NCBI GenBank assembly: GCA_019634415.1
Contig: JAHQVJ010000081.1
Location: 1 to 60,140, forward strand
DNA length: 60,140 bases
Source of the DNA: Myxococcales bacterium
GTDB taxonomy: Bacteria > Myxococcota_A > UBA796 > GCA-2862545
Direction: 5' to 3'
Shown: positions 8,672-16,978 of the stretch, one piece after another
Numbering within the stretch: position 1 is the first letter of the stretch
Layout of the letters: every line of letters starts with the position of its first letter
Translations under genes and position numbers: made by a program
The notes under the pieces: model-generated
Database searches by the model: none
Told to the model about the DNA's origin: nothing
What the model saw: the letters and a program-made list of their open reading frames with translations, nothing else

Positions 8672-10984
8672 CTACTGAGGCCAGCTGCTGAAGTCGCTCT
8701 CGCCGGGGTGCTGGATGTTCAGCCACAGCGTGTTGCCGTCCGGCACCAGCGACGGGCCGGTGGCCTCGGAGTCCGACGGACCCGACATCACGCGGAACGC
8801 GCGACCGTAGCTGGGGTTCACCACCCCGGGCTGACCGGCGGCGTGGGCCGGGTCGTTGTCGAAGTAGTACAGGCTGTCGTTGCCGGAGTTCTGGCGGGGG
8901 TTGCCGTCCGTCACGAACCACACGCCGCCGTCACGGTCGATGAGCAGGTTGTCGATGGCCGCCCAGGAGAACACACCGTCGGCATCCCCCGCCACGCCCA
9001 TGCCGTTGGCATCGTCGTCGCCGGGGGTGAAGAACTGGAAGGTGCTCGAGGCGCCGGGGTTGGTCTGGTTCGACTCGCGCAGCGCCATCAGCGTGCCCGA
9101 GTGCGACTCCCGCTTGTCGGACTTCTTGGTGTTGAGCACACCGTCGTCGTCGAGCGCCACGTCGTCACCGTGGCCGGTGAAGGCGATGTAGAGCAGGCCG
9201 TCGACGGGGTTCCACTCTAGATCCTCCGGCCGGTTCAGCTCGCGGACGCCGATCTTGTTGGCGGCCGTGAACATGGCCCGCAGCACCTCTTCGTCGGTGG
9301 GGAAGCCGCCGATGCTGTTGTAGTCGTCGTCCACGAGGGCCGCGCCGACGGTGGTGGCCTTGCCGGGGTTCGACAGGCCCTTGGCGTCGAGGTTCGGGGG
9401 CACGTCCGTGCTGTCCACCGACAGCTCGATCCAGGACCCCGCGCCACGGCGATCGACCGTGTCGATGGGCGCGAGCCCGCCCACGGTGAAGCCGGTGTCG
9501 TTGTCGAGATCGGCGAAGTGACCGACGTACAGCGTGCCGTCGTCGAGCATGGCCCGCAGATCGGCCTTGGTGGCGCCCGCCGCCACGACGTCGGTGCTGA
9601 CCCACTTGTAGATGCGACCCGACCGGCGATCGTTGCCGCCGTAGATCACGATGGGCTGACCGACCGTGAGGTTGAAGGCGGTGTCGGTCACGAAGGTGGC
9701 GTTCTCCCAGCGAGCGCGACCGAGGTCACCGAGCTTCTGGTGACCCACGCCGGTGGCGGCGTCGTAGGGCACGTCGGCATCTGCGCCCACGTCCATCTCC
9801 ACGAGGTAGCCGTAGGCGTCGCGCGGCTTGCCGAGGTTGGCGTTCGACGACGCCGACCAAGCCGCCGAGGTGCTGGGCGACACGTCCAGCGTGACCGGGC
9901 CGCCGGCCACGAAGGCATGCTTGCCGGCCGGATCGAGCCACTGGCTGTCGTAGCCGGTCTCCAGATCGCCAGTGTAGAACTGCACGTTCTCCTCGGCGGT
10001 GACGACGGTGCCCCACGGCGACAGCGCGCCGGAGCAGTCGCCGGTGATGCCGGGAACGACGCCGTTGGCGAGCACCTTGCCGGCGTCGTCCACCATGTCC
10101 TTGCGGCCGCTGAAGTCCAGCCCCGTCACCCGCACCAGCGTGTCCGACGTGTTGTCGTAGCGCTTGTTGCCGGCTCGCAGGTCGATGGTCCAGCTCCGAG
10201 TGGCCGGGTCCTGGATCACGCGAACCCAGGCGCCACCGTGAAGCTGGCGGGCACGATCGATCCAGGCGTCCACGCCGGCCTGGTCCCAGGCGGCGTCGGC
10301 GGTGACGTCGAAGGTCAGCTCGCCGGCGAGCTGCATCCACAGCGCCAGCGTCAGGGCCTGACCGGTCGGCGCCACGCCGAGATCGGGGCCCGAGTTGGAG
10401 ATGTACTCGAAGTTGCTCCACAGCCAGCCCGCGTCGCTGCGACCCGCCACCTGGGGCCCGTCCGTCACGCCGAACTCGAAGCCATCACCCACGTAGGCGA
10501 TGAAGTCGTTGTTGCCGCCCCACAGGAGAGGGTCGCTGCCCTCGGTGATGGGGTCGAGGTAGCTCACCACCACGTTGTGCTGTAGGCCCTCGATGAGGCG
10601 CACGGTGTCGGTCCATGCGTCGAGCAGCGGGAACTGCACCGAGGCGTCCAAGGTGTCGTCGGTGTAGTCGTCGACCAAGGACTTCACGTAGGCCGGGATG
10701 TTGCCGTGGTCGTCGCGCACGCTGTCGTTCGACGTCACCGCGATGAGCGACGACAGGGGCCGATCGTCCAGCGACACGCCGTCGAGGCCGTTCGACCCGT
10801 CGGAGCCATCGGAGCCATCGGAGCCATCGGAGCCATCCGAGCCGTTCGAGCCATTGGAGCCGTCGTCACCGTCGGCGCCGTCCACGCCGGCATCGCCTTG
10901 GGGCCCCGTCGGACCCGAAGGACCTTCGGGCCCTTCGCACGCGAAGAGGCCCAGAGTCGCGAGGATGAACAAGTGTGATCGCAC
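8672..10984 (-). CDS. PhoX-like phosphatase (DUF839) lipoprotein with collagen-like leader
   Basis: A 770-aa exported protein. It has a short signal and lipobox-like cysteine (GLFAC), then about 17 Gly-X-Y triplets (GPEGPSGPTGPQGDAG, then several GSD units), and a large PhoX/DUF839 domain with RPEDLEWNPVDGLLYIAFTG near the C-terminus. PhoX enzymes are Ca2+/Fe3+-dependent alkaline phosphatases releasing phosphate from esters. They normally leave by the Tat route; here the leader looks like a Sec lipoprotein signal without twin arginines. The GTG at 10984 is preferred because GGAGG precedes it by 5 bases. The collagen-like stretch probably acts as a stalk projecting the enzyme from the surface. 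Confidence 0.8.
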   Translation of the reverse strand: MRSHLFILATLGLFACEGPEGPSGPTGPQGDAGVDGADGDDGSNGSNGSDGSDGSDGSDGSDGSNGLDGVSLDDRPLSSLIAVTSNDSVRDDHGNIPAYVKSLVDDYTDDTLDASVQFPLLDAWTDTVRLIEGLQHNVVVSYLDPITEGSDPLLWGGNNDFIAYVGDGFEFGVTDGPQVAGRSDAGWLWSNFEYISNSGPDLGVAPTGQALTLALWMQLAGELTFDVTADAAWDQAGVDAWIDRARQLHGGAWVRVIQDPATRSWTIDLRAGNKRYDNTSDTLVRVTGLDFSGRKDMVDDAGKVLANGVVPGITGDCSGALSPWGTVVTAEENVQFYTGDLETGYDSQWLDPAGKHAFVAGGPVTLDVSPSTSAAWSASSNANLGKPRDAYGYLVEMDVGADADVPYDAATGVGHQKLGDLGRARWENATFVTDTAFNLTVGQPIVIYGGNDRRSGRIYKWVSTDVVAAGATKADLRAMLDDGTLYVGHFADLDNDTGFTVGGLAPIDTVDRRGAGSWIELSVDSTDVPPNLDAKGLSNPGKATTVGAALVDDDYNSIGGFPTDEEVLRAMFTAANKIGVRELNRPEDLEWNPVDGLLYIAFTGHGDDVALDDDGVLNTKKSDKRESHSGTLMALRESNQTNPGASSTFQFFTPGDDDANGMGVAGDADGVFSWAAIDNLLIDRDGGVWFVTDGNPRQNSGNDSLYYFDNDPAHAAGQPGVVNPSYGRAFRVMSGPSDSEATGPSLVPDGNTLWLNIQHPGESDFSSWPQ
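10800..10862 (-). repeat. 9-bp tandem repeats encoding Gly-Ser-Asp/Asn triplets
   Basis: GGAGCCATC-type units on the plus strand repeat head to tail and encode the GSD/GSN part of the collagen-like leader. Near-identical units imply slippage-driven length variation. Confidence 0.75.
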
Positions 10985-11238
10985 AGATCCCTCCGTCCCA
11001 ATCATGGGACCGTGGGATTAGGTCTCCGACGTGACCGCCAGGCTCCTCGCACGCGACCGCTCGTCGAACAATCGCGACGGCTCGGTGTCGCATGCAACGA
11101 CGATCCCGCACGACGCGAGCCAGCTGCAGACGATGCACGCAGCGAGGCTCGCCCCTTCGGCGTGTGTCGATTGGACACGTTCTCGTGATCTCGGTGACCG
11201 AGCCGCGTCGGAGGTGTGCAGGCGGCGCTCGACGGCCC

Positions 11239-12261
11239 CTACGATCCCGTGCCGAAGACAACCGCCGCTGGCCCTTCCTCCACCGAGCCCACCCGGTGGG
11301 CGACGCCTGCCTCCACCAGAGTCTGGGCGTCGGCCTCGGGCAGGGCCATGAGCAGACCTCCCGACGTCTGCGGGTCCACCATCACGGACTGCAGCGCCTC
11401 GGACACGCCCTCGAAGCGCAGCGCATCTCCCACGTACTCCCGGTTGCTGTGCTCGCCGCGGGTGAGGTGCCCTGCGTCGGCCAGCGCGACGGCGTGAACG
11501 AGGATCGGCATGCGGTCGACGTCGAACGTCACGCGCACACCGCTGGCCTTCGCCATCTCCCAGGCATGCCCGGCCAGCCCGAAGCCCGTGATGTCGGTGG
11601 CGGCGTGCACCGCGAGGGGATGCGCCACGTCGCGGGCCTCCCGGTTGAGGCGCGCCATGGCCTCGATGGCTGCGGCCTCCGCCTCGGGAGGGCACATCTG
11701 CCGCTTCATCGCGGTGGTCACGATGCCGGTTCCGAGGGGCTTCGTGAGCACCAGCGCATCTCCCGCGCGAGCGCCCTGGTTGGCCCAGATCCGCTCCGGG
11801 TGCACCACCCCGGTGACCGCCAGCCCGAATTTGGGCTCGTTGTCGGTCACCGAGTGCCCCCCGGCGAGCACCGCACCCGCCTCGCGCACCTTGTCGAGTC
11901 CTCCCGCGAGGACCGCTGCCAGCGCCTCGGCGGGCAGCGCTTCGTTCCAACACAGGATGTTGAGCGCCGACAGGGGCTCTCCGCCCATCGCGTAGACGTC
12001 CGACAGGGCGTTGGCGGCGGCGATGGCCCCGAAGGTGTAGGGGTCGTCCACCACCGGGGTGAAGAAGTCGACGGTCTGCACCAAGGCGCGCTCGTCGTCC
12101 AGACGCACCACGCCAGCGTCGTCGGCCAGGTCGAAGCCGACGATGAGGCGCGGATCCCGCTGAGGCTGTAGCGATGCGGTCGCGGGGCCCAGAACCTCCG
12201 GGCCCAACTTCGATGCTCAACCCGCGCAGGCGACGAGCTCGGTCAGACGTGGAGTCGACAT
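11239..12261 (-). CDS. selD: Selenide, water dikinase containing selenocysteine (UGA at codon 15)
   Basis: Makes selenophosphate from selenide and ATP, the selenium donor for Sec-tRNA. The gene reads as one 340-codon frame from ATG 12261 (AGGAGG just upstream) if the in-frame TGA at 12217-12219 is decoded as selenocysteine: TELVACAG-U-ASKLGPEVL. This places U where E. coli SelD has catalytic Cys17 and keeps the essential Lys three residues on. The body is canonical (TVDFFTPVVDDPYTFG, AMGGEP, AGGHSVTD, ATDITGFGLAGHA, DPQTSGGLL). A hairpin right after the UGA resembles a bacterial SECIS. Sec-containing SelD is known elsewhere. No selA, selB or selC lies in the window. Confidence 0.92.
12185..12219 (-). 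promoter_or_regulatory. SECIS-like element downstream of the selD UGA
   Basis: In the mRNA the UGA is followed by 11 bases, then GGGCCC, the 9-base loop GGAGGUUCU, then GGGCCC: a perfect 6-bp G-C stem. The loop's AGGUU resembles the AGGUCU apical loop of E. coli fdhF, and its GU lies about 20 bases from the UGA, within the spacing known for bacterial SECIS. SelB binding is an inference. Confidence 0.75.
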
Positions 12262-12525
12262 CCTTCCCTCCTTGCGCCGCGTCCTATCGTGTCGACCTTC
12301 GACGGGGGCCCGAAATCGTTGGCGAACCCGCGTTTGGACGCGCCCCCCTGACGAGACTTCCGTCGATCGGGGCGAAGGCCCGCTGGGGTCGACCTCGACT
12401 CGCATCCGAGCATTGATCAGGTTCGCCGTCGACCAGAAGTCTTCGCCAGAGTTTCTTGGTCAGCATGTGGAGCTGGAACGCGAATTGCCTGAAAGGTCCC
12501 GGGAGCCGCAAAGGGGGGGCAGCCG
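12262..12525. promoter_or_regulatory. Divergent promoter region of selD and radC
   Basis: 264 bases between two divergent starts, without a supported gene. It contains the selD ribosome-binding site AAGGAGGG (minus strand) and a G-run before radC (plus strand). I could not assign -35/-10 boxes with confidence. Confidence 0.4.
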
Positions 12526-13221
12526 ATGGGTCGACGCGAGCGGTACTGGGTGCAGGGGCCACACACCTTCGGGGATGCGGAGTTGGTGGCTCTCGTGCTG
12601 GGTACCGGCACGGCTCGACGGTCCGCGTTCACCATCGCTGCCGCCCTCGTGGACCGCTTCGACGGTCTGCCAGGCCTAGCGCGGCGGGACCCGCACGAGT
12701 TGGTTGGAGTGGTTGGGGTTGGCGAGGAGCGCGCGGTGCGACTGCACGCCGCGTTGGAGGCCGGGCGACGCGCCCAGCTTCGGAGTGCAGTGCCACAGGC
12801 CCCGGTGCGGTCCCCGCACCAGGCCTGGCGCATTCTCGAGCCTGGCCTGCGGTGCCTGATCGACGAGGAGTTGCATGGGTTGTACCTCGATCGGCGCCGC
12901 AGGCCCTTGGCTCTTCGAGCCCTCACTCGCGGCAGCGATGCCTACACCGTGGTGGATCCGAGGCAGGTGTTCCGCGTGGCCGTGGCCGTGGGTGCCAGTG
13001 CCGTGATCCTGGCCCACAACCACCCCTCGGGGGACCCCGAGCCCTCCTCCCAAGACGTTCGGATCACCGAGCGCCTCGCGCAGGCCGGCAACGTGGTGGG
13101 CGTTCCTCTGGTGGACCACCTGGTCCTGGGCAGCCCCGAGTTCCGCTCCATGGCCGAGGAGGGCCACCTACCGGAGTGGGGCCCGGTGGAGCCAATGTGG
13201 GCCAGCAGCTCGGCCGCCTAG
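12526..13221 (+). CDS. radC: RadC/JAB-domain protein
   Basis: A 231-aa protein of the RadC family, an MPN/JAB metal-binding fold whose true cellular role is unsettled. The N-terminus has the helix-hairpin-helix-like region (FGDAELVALVLGTG, LVGVVGVGEERAVRLHAALE). The C-terminal JAB site is intact at about residues 164-177: HNHPSGDPEPSSQD, with the two His, Ser and Asp metal ligands; the upstream glutamate lies in the IDEELHGLYLD strand. It lacks the longer N-terminal extension of typical RadC. It is convergent with the next gene, and the stop codons overlap. Confidence 0.87.
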   Translation: MGRRERYWVQGPHTFGDAELVALVLGTGTARRSAFTIAAALVDRFDGLPGLARRDPHELVGVVGVGEERAVRLHAALEAGRRAQLRSAVPQAPVRSPHQAWRILEPGLRCLIDEELHGLYLDRRRRPLALRALTRGSDAYTVVDPRQVFRVAVAVGASAVILAHNHPSGDPEPSSQDVRITERLAQAGNVVGVPLVDHLVLGSPEFRSMAEEGHLPEWGPVEPMWASSSAA

Positions 13222-14273
13222 AGCCCGAGGATCGCGAACCACGCCACGTTCGACGCCGTCTGCAGGTCGGCCTCGAAGCTGTTCGCCATCGCCACCACCA
13301 CTTGGTTCGGATCCTCCATGTAGGTCAGATCCGTGAGGTGCCCGCTGTAGCCTCCGGTGTGCCCCCAGCTCGCACCCCAGTCGGGATCCACGCCACCGAA
13401 CAGCCCTTGGCCGTAGCCCACCTCTTCACCGTCGATCCGCATGGGGGTGGTCATGGCCGTGAGCGTCTCTGCCGCCACTACCTGACCTCCGAACAGCGCC
13501 GTGCCCCAGCGGGCCACGTCCTCCGGTGTGCTGATGATGGCGCCGGCCGCCCCCGCAGCGGAGGGGTGCATCTCGTCGGTGGTGTCTCGGGGCGGACTGT
13601 CCTGGTAGCCGCGCACCAGCTCCGGCGGATGGGCCGTGGGGACCGTGGTGCGGGTCATGCCCAGCGGATCGAAGAAGCGCTCCTGGAAGGCATCGGCCAT
13701 GGGCTGGCCGCTCGCTTGCTCGGCCAGCATGCCCAGCAGCACGTAGCCTGTGTTCGAGTAGGCGAAGCTCGTGCCTGGCGAGAACTGCAAGGCGGGCTCG
13801 TGGTCGGCGGCCCACTGCACCAGCTGCTCGGGCGTCCACAGCTGCGAGCCGTCGAAGCCGCCCACCCAGTTGTAGGAGGCGATGCCGCTGCCGTGCCGCA
13901 GCAGGTGGTCCACCGTGATCCCCTCCCCCGTCCAAGGCGTCGTCACCCACAGGTCCAGCGGATCGTCGAGCTGCAGCGTGCCCTCCTCCACCAGCTGCAG
14001 CACCCACACCGCCGTGAACGTCTTCGTCACCGACCCGATCGGGTAGGGCAGCTCGCTCGTCCAGGCTCGCTCGGCGTCGAGATCGGCGAAGCCGGCCGTG
14101 CCGACCGAGATCTCCCCCGTCGCCAGATCTCCGATGGCCAGGGCCACCCCTGGGGCGCCGGTCTGCTCCAGGGCCCGCTGGGCCAGCGCATCCACCTCGC
14201 CAGGGTCGATGGGTGGGAGCGCACTCGTCGAGCAGCCGAGCATCATGGGTAGGGCCATCGACAACACGGGCAT
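13218..14273 (-). CDS. Class C beta-lactamase-like serine hydrolase, lipoprotein
   Basis: A 351-aa exported serine hydrolase of the beta-lactamase/D-peptidase (PF00144) superfamily. The leader ends in a lipobox (MMLGC). The SxxK nucleophile motif is SVTK, the YxN motif is YSNTGY, and the third motif appears as HTGG near the C-terminus. Members include DD-peptidases, esterases and true beta-lactamases, and sequence alone does not decide between them. The ATG at 14273 has GGAGG upstream and gives a proper signal peptide, unlike the first in-frame ATG at 14321. A hairpin separates it from the DUF4397 gene upstream. Confidence 0.85.
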   Translation of the reverse strand: MPVLSMALPMMLGCSTSALPPIDPGEVDALAQRALEQTGAPGVALAIGDLATGEISVGTAGFADLDAERAWTSELPYPIGSVTKTFTAVWVLQLVEEGTLQLDDPLDLWVTTPWTGEGITVDHLLRHGSGIASYNWVGGFDGSQLWTPEQLVQWAADHEPALQFSPGTSFAYSNTGYVLLGMLAEQASGQPMADAFQERFFDPLGMTRTTVPTAHPPELVRGYQDSPPRDTTDEMHPSAAGAAGAIISTPEDVARWGTALFGGQVVAAETLTAMTTPMRIDGEEVGYGQGLFGGVDPDWGASWGHTGGYSGHLTDLTYMEDPNQVVVAMANSFEADLQTASNVAWFAILGL

Positions 14274-14361
14274 GGGCAATCCTCCGTCGCGCACCCGTTG
14301 GACCCACCACCGACCCCGCACGGAAACGATGCAAGCGCAGCTCGCATCGTAGACGCACGAA

Positions 14362-14396
14362 GAGCAGGCCAGTGTGGAGAGTGCACTGACCTGCTC
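14362..14396 (-). terminator. Hairpin terminator of the DUF4397 gene
   Basis: GAGCAGG-C-CAGTG at 14362-14374 pairs with CACTG-A-CCTGCTC at 14384-14396 across a 9-base loop. It sits 22 bases past the DUF4397 stop, and a short T/C run follows on the minus strand. It fits an intrinsic terminator. Confidence 0.6.
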
Positions 14397-14417
14397 ATCG
14401 AAGCTCGATCTGCAGAT

Positions 14418-15702
14418 CTATTCGGCGTTCGGCGTCAGCGTGACCGTGCTGCCATCCGCCAGGTGTGCCACCAGGTTCACGTCGAAGGCCGTGGCCGACG
14501 GTCCGGGGTTCACCGCATACACGCTCACGTAGGTGTCGGCGCCGAGGTTGGGCACGCTGTACACCAGATCCGGCACACCGTCGTCGGTGGCGTCGAAGCC
14601 GATGTCGTAGGCGCCCGCAGGCACGTCCACATCCGCCTCTGCGCCGTAGTCCACGTCCGTGAGCAGCGGCGACGGGTTGCTCGGATCGGTGACGTTCCAG
14701 ATGTCCACCTGGGGCGTGCGTGCGGCGGCGTGCACGACGTGCAGGCGGGTGTTGCCAGCGGGAATGCCCTCGACGTTCTCGACGAACGCCGACAGCACCA
14801 GGGTCTTGTCGGCGATGTAGCCGTGGGCCACGGCCGCGTAGCTCGCGCCACCGGTCAGCGGCACGTCGGCGGAGAGCACCGCATCACCGGGCGTCTGACC
14901 GGTGACGGACACCTTGAAGTTGTAGGTGTCCTCGGCCAGCTCCACGTAGTCGATGCCCTCGGTGAAGCCGAGATCCGAGACCGCAGCGGGCGTGCCGTCG
15001 TTCACGAACACGTCCACACCGGGCGCATCCGGGCCGAGGTGCAGCACGCGGATCGAGGCCGGCGGCGGGTTCGGCGCGATCGTGGCGGTGGTGCCGTCGG
15101 GCAGGTGCGCCACCAGGTTCACGTCGAAGGCCGTCGCGTCGGGGCCGCTGTTGACCGCGTACACGCTCACGTAGGTGTCCGCGCCCAGATCGGGCACGCT
15201 GTACACCAGATCCGGCACACCGTCGTCGGTGGCGTCGAAGCCGATGTCGTAGGCACCCGCAGGCACGTCCAGATCGGCGTCGGCACCGTAGTCCACGTCG
15301 GTGAGCAGCGGCGTCGGGTTGCTCGGATCGGTGACGTTCCAGATGTCCACCTGGGGCGTGCGCGAGGCGGCGTGCACCACGTGCAGGCGAGTGTTCCCGG
15401 CGGGAATGCCCTCCGTGTTCTCCACGAAGGCCGACAGCACCAGATCGGAGTCGGCGAGGTAGCCGTGGGCCACGGCGGCGTAGCGAGTGCCCCCGGTGAG
15501 CGGCACGTCGGCATCGAGCACCGCGTCACCCGGCGTCTGGCCCGTCACGGAGACCTTGAAGTTGTAGGTGGCCTCCGGCAGGTCGACGTAGTCGATGCCC
15601 TCGGTGAAGCCGAGATCCGAGATCGCAGCGGGCGTGCCGTCGTCGACGAAGACGTCGACACCCGGCGCGTCCGGCCCCAGGTGGAGGACGCGGATCGAGG
15701 CG
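14418..15702 (-). repeat. 642-bp tandem duplication within the DUF4397 gene
   Basis: Two adjacent units, about 14418-15060 and 15061-15702, are very similar at nucleotide level as well as protein level. Long identical runs appear, for example around the segments encoding VTGQTPGDAVL and YDIGFDATDDGVPDLVYSVP. This suggests a recent duplication or gene conversion. Confidence 0.7.
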
Positions 15703-15863
15703 TTGTCCACCACGTCCGTGTCGGCATCTGTGTCGGCGTCCGCGTCGGCATCCGCATCGGTGTCGGCGTCAGCCATCGCCGTATCCGTCGCCTTGTCCTC
15801 CTCGTCCCCCGAGCAAGCAGCGACCAGACCCATCACACCGAAAGCAAGCCAGTAGCGCGTCAT
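14418..15863 (-). CDS. Lipoprotein with two DUF4397 domains
   Basis: A 481-aa surface or periplasmic lipoprotein. The lipobox is VAAC at about residue 17. An acidic Asp/Ala/Thr linker of alternating DAD/TDA units follows, then two tandem DUF4397 domains of about 214 residues each, both starting SIRVLHLGPDAPGVDVF and both holding TRLHVVHAA and VDIWNVTDPSNP. DUF4397 is a beta-sandwich domain of unknown biochemical role common in myxobacterial and marine secreted proteins. The ATG at 15863 follows GGAGGA and gives a normal leader; an upstream in-frame ATG at 15965 is unlikely. The promoter region is unusually AT-rich and palindromic. Confidence 0.85.
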   Translation of the reverse strand: MTRYWLAFGVMGLVAACSGDEEDKATDTAMADADTDADADADADTDADTDVVDNASIRVLHLGPDAPGVDVFVDDGTPAAISDLGFTEGIDYVDLPEATYNFKVSVTGQTPGDAVLDADVPLTGGTRYAAVAHGYLADSDLVLSAFVENTEGIPAGNTRLHVVHAASRTPQVDIWNVTDPSNPTPLLTDVDYGADADLDVPAGAYDIGFDATDDGVPDLVYSVPDLGADTYVSVYAVNSGPDATAFDVNLVAHLPDGTTATIAPNPPPASIRVLHLGPDAPGVDVFVNDGTPAAVSDLGFTEGIDYVELAEDTYNFKVSVTGQTPGDAVLSADVPLTGGASYAAVAHGYIADKTLVLSAFVENVEGIPAGNTRLHVVHAAARTPQVDIWNVTDPSNPSPLLTDVDYGAEADVDVPAGAYDIGFDATDDGVPDLVYSVPNLGADTYVSVYAVNPGPSATAFDVNLVAHLADGSTVTLTPNAE

Positions 15864-15997
15864 TGAATCCTCCGCACAGTGTCTGAACATTGTTTGAACA
15901 CTCTTTGTACACTGTGTGCACACAGGGGTACCGATCGGTCTCGGCAACCGCAAGCCCGATTTCACAAAGCGGCGCCTGCGCGGGATACTGGGCGGCC
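15864..15997. promoter_or_regulatory. Divergent, AT-rich promoter region with palindromes
   Basis: Lies between the DUF4397 gene (minus) and lgt (plus). It contains the perfect 12-bp palindrome TGTGTGCACACA (15913-15924) and an imperfect one, AGTGT-N15-ACACT (15878-15902), with TGAACA repeated inside. It is clearly less GC-rich than its surroundings. It is probably an operator for an unidentified regulator. Confidence 0.5.
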
Positions 15998-16972
15998 ATG
16001 TGGCCAGTCCTGTTCGAGATTCCGACGTCCCAGGGCACCCTGCCGATGAACACCTACGGGCTGTTCATCGCGCTGGCGTTCTCTGCGGCGTTCCTGTACG
16101 TCCACCTGCGGGTCCAGAAGGTCGGCATCATGCCCGACCGCATGCTGGGCGCCTACATCGCCGCGTTCGCTGGTGGTCTGCTCGGTGCCCGCTTGTTGTA
16201 CGTCGTCGCGGTGGATCCGGTGGGCTTCCTGACGAACCCTCTGGGTTCCTGCGCCGGCGGAGGCTTCGCCTTCTTCGGCGGCCTGATCGGCGGGATCGGC
16301 GCTGTGGGAGCCTACGTCTGGTACCAGGGCATGAACGTCCTGAAGGTGGCGGACATCGCGTTTCCGTCCGTCGCCTTGGCCTACGCCATCGGACGCATGG
16401 GGTGCCTGTCCGCGGGCTGCTGCTTCGGCGCCGTGGCCCCCGAGGTGGAGGGCGCCATTCCCTTGCTCGGATCGTTCTCGGGCGGGCAGATCTGGCTGTC
16501 GAGTAGCTTCCCCTTCGTCACCACCGAGTTCGCCTCGGGCATCGGCAACGTCGCACAGCTGCACGACGTGCCGCTGTACCCGAGCCAGCTATGGTCCATC
16601 ACGGGAGGACTCCTGCTGGCCGCCCTGCTGACGTGGGCCTGGTCCAGGCGTCGCTTCGACGGGCAGATCATGGCCCTCTACTTCATGATCGAGGGTCCCA
16701 TCCGCTTCCTCATCGAGGGCTTCCGAGCGGACCACCGCGGCTACGTCGTGCAGTTCCCAGTGAACGAGACCGTGGCATCCTGGCTTCCGGGCATGACGCA
16801 AGCAGGGGGCGACACGAGCGCCAGCATCATGGGGCTGACTACGTCGCAGGGCATCGGTCTACTCTGGCTGATGCTGGGCGCCGGCCTGTACATCGGCCTC
16901 CGCAACCGCGGTGTGGCCCCAGAAGAGGCGCTGAACGACGAGATGGAAGACGATCTCCTGCTCGAGGCCTGA
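15998..16972 (+). CDS. lgt: Prolipoprotein diacylglyceryl transferase
   Basis: Transfers diacylglycerol from phosphatidylglycerol to the lipobox cysteine of prolipoproteins, the first maturation step in the inner membrane; the window encodes many substrates. The 324-aa protein has seven or so TM helices. Signatures are MNTYGLFIALAF near the start, FFGGLIGG, GRMGCLSAGCCFG (Lgt signature region) and RFLIEGFRAD. At the place where E. coli has HGG this protein reads FGG, a variation I note without claiming loss of function. The ATG at 15998 aligns with family N-termini; the open frame extends upstream to 15890 through the promoter region. Confidence 0.92.
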   Translation: MWPVLFEIPTSQGTLPMNTYGLFIALAFSAAFLYVHLRVQKVGIMPDRMLGAYIAAFAGGLLGARLLYVVAVDPVGFLTNPLGSCAGGGFAFFGGLIGGIGAVGAYVWYQGMNVLKVADIAFPSVALAYAIGRMGCLSAGCCFGAVAPEVEGAIPLLGSFSGGQIWLSSSFPFVTTEFASGIGNVAQLHDVPLYPSQLWSITGGLLLAALLTWAWSRRRFDGQIMALYFMIEGPIRFLIEGFRADHRGYVVQFPVNETVASWLPGMTQAGGDTSASIMGLTTSQGIGLLWLMLGAGLYIGLRNRGVAPEEALNDEMEDDLLLEA

Positions 16973-16978
16973 TCGAGC

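Noticed and set aside
12208..12405. selD as a pseudogene with a nonsense mutation
   Set aside because: The TGA falls exactly on the catalytic Cys/Sec position, is followed by a SECIS-like hairpin, and the rest of the protein is intact.
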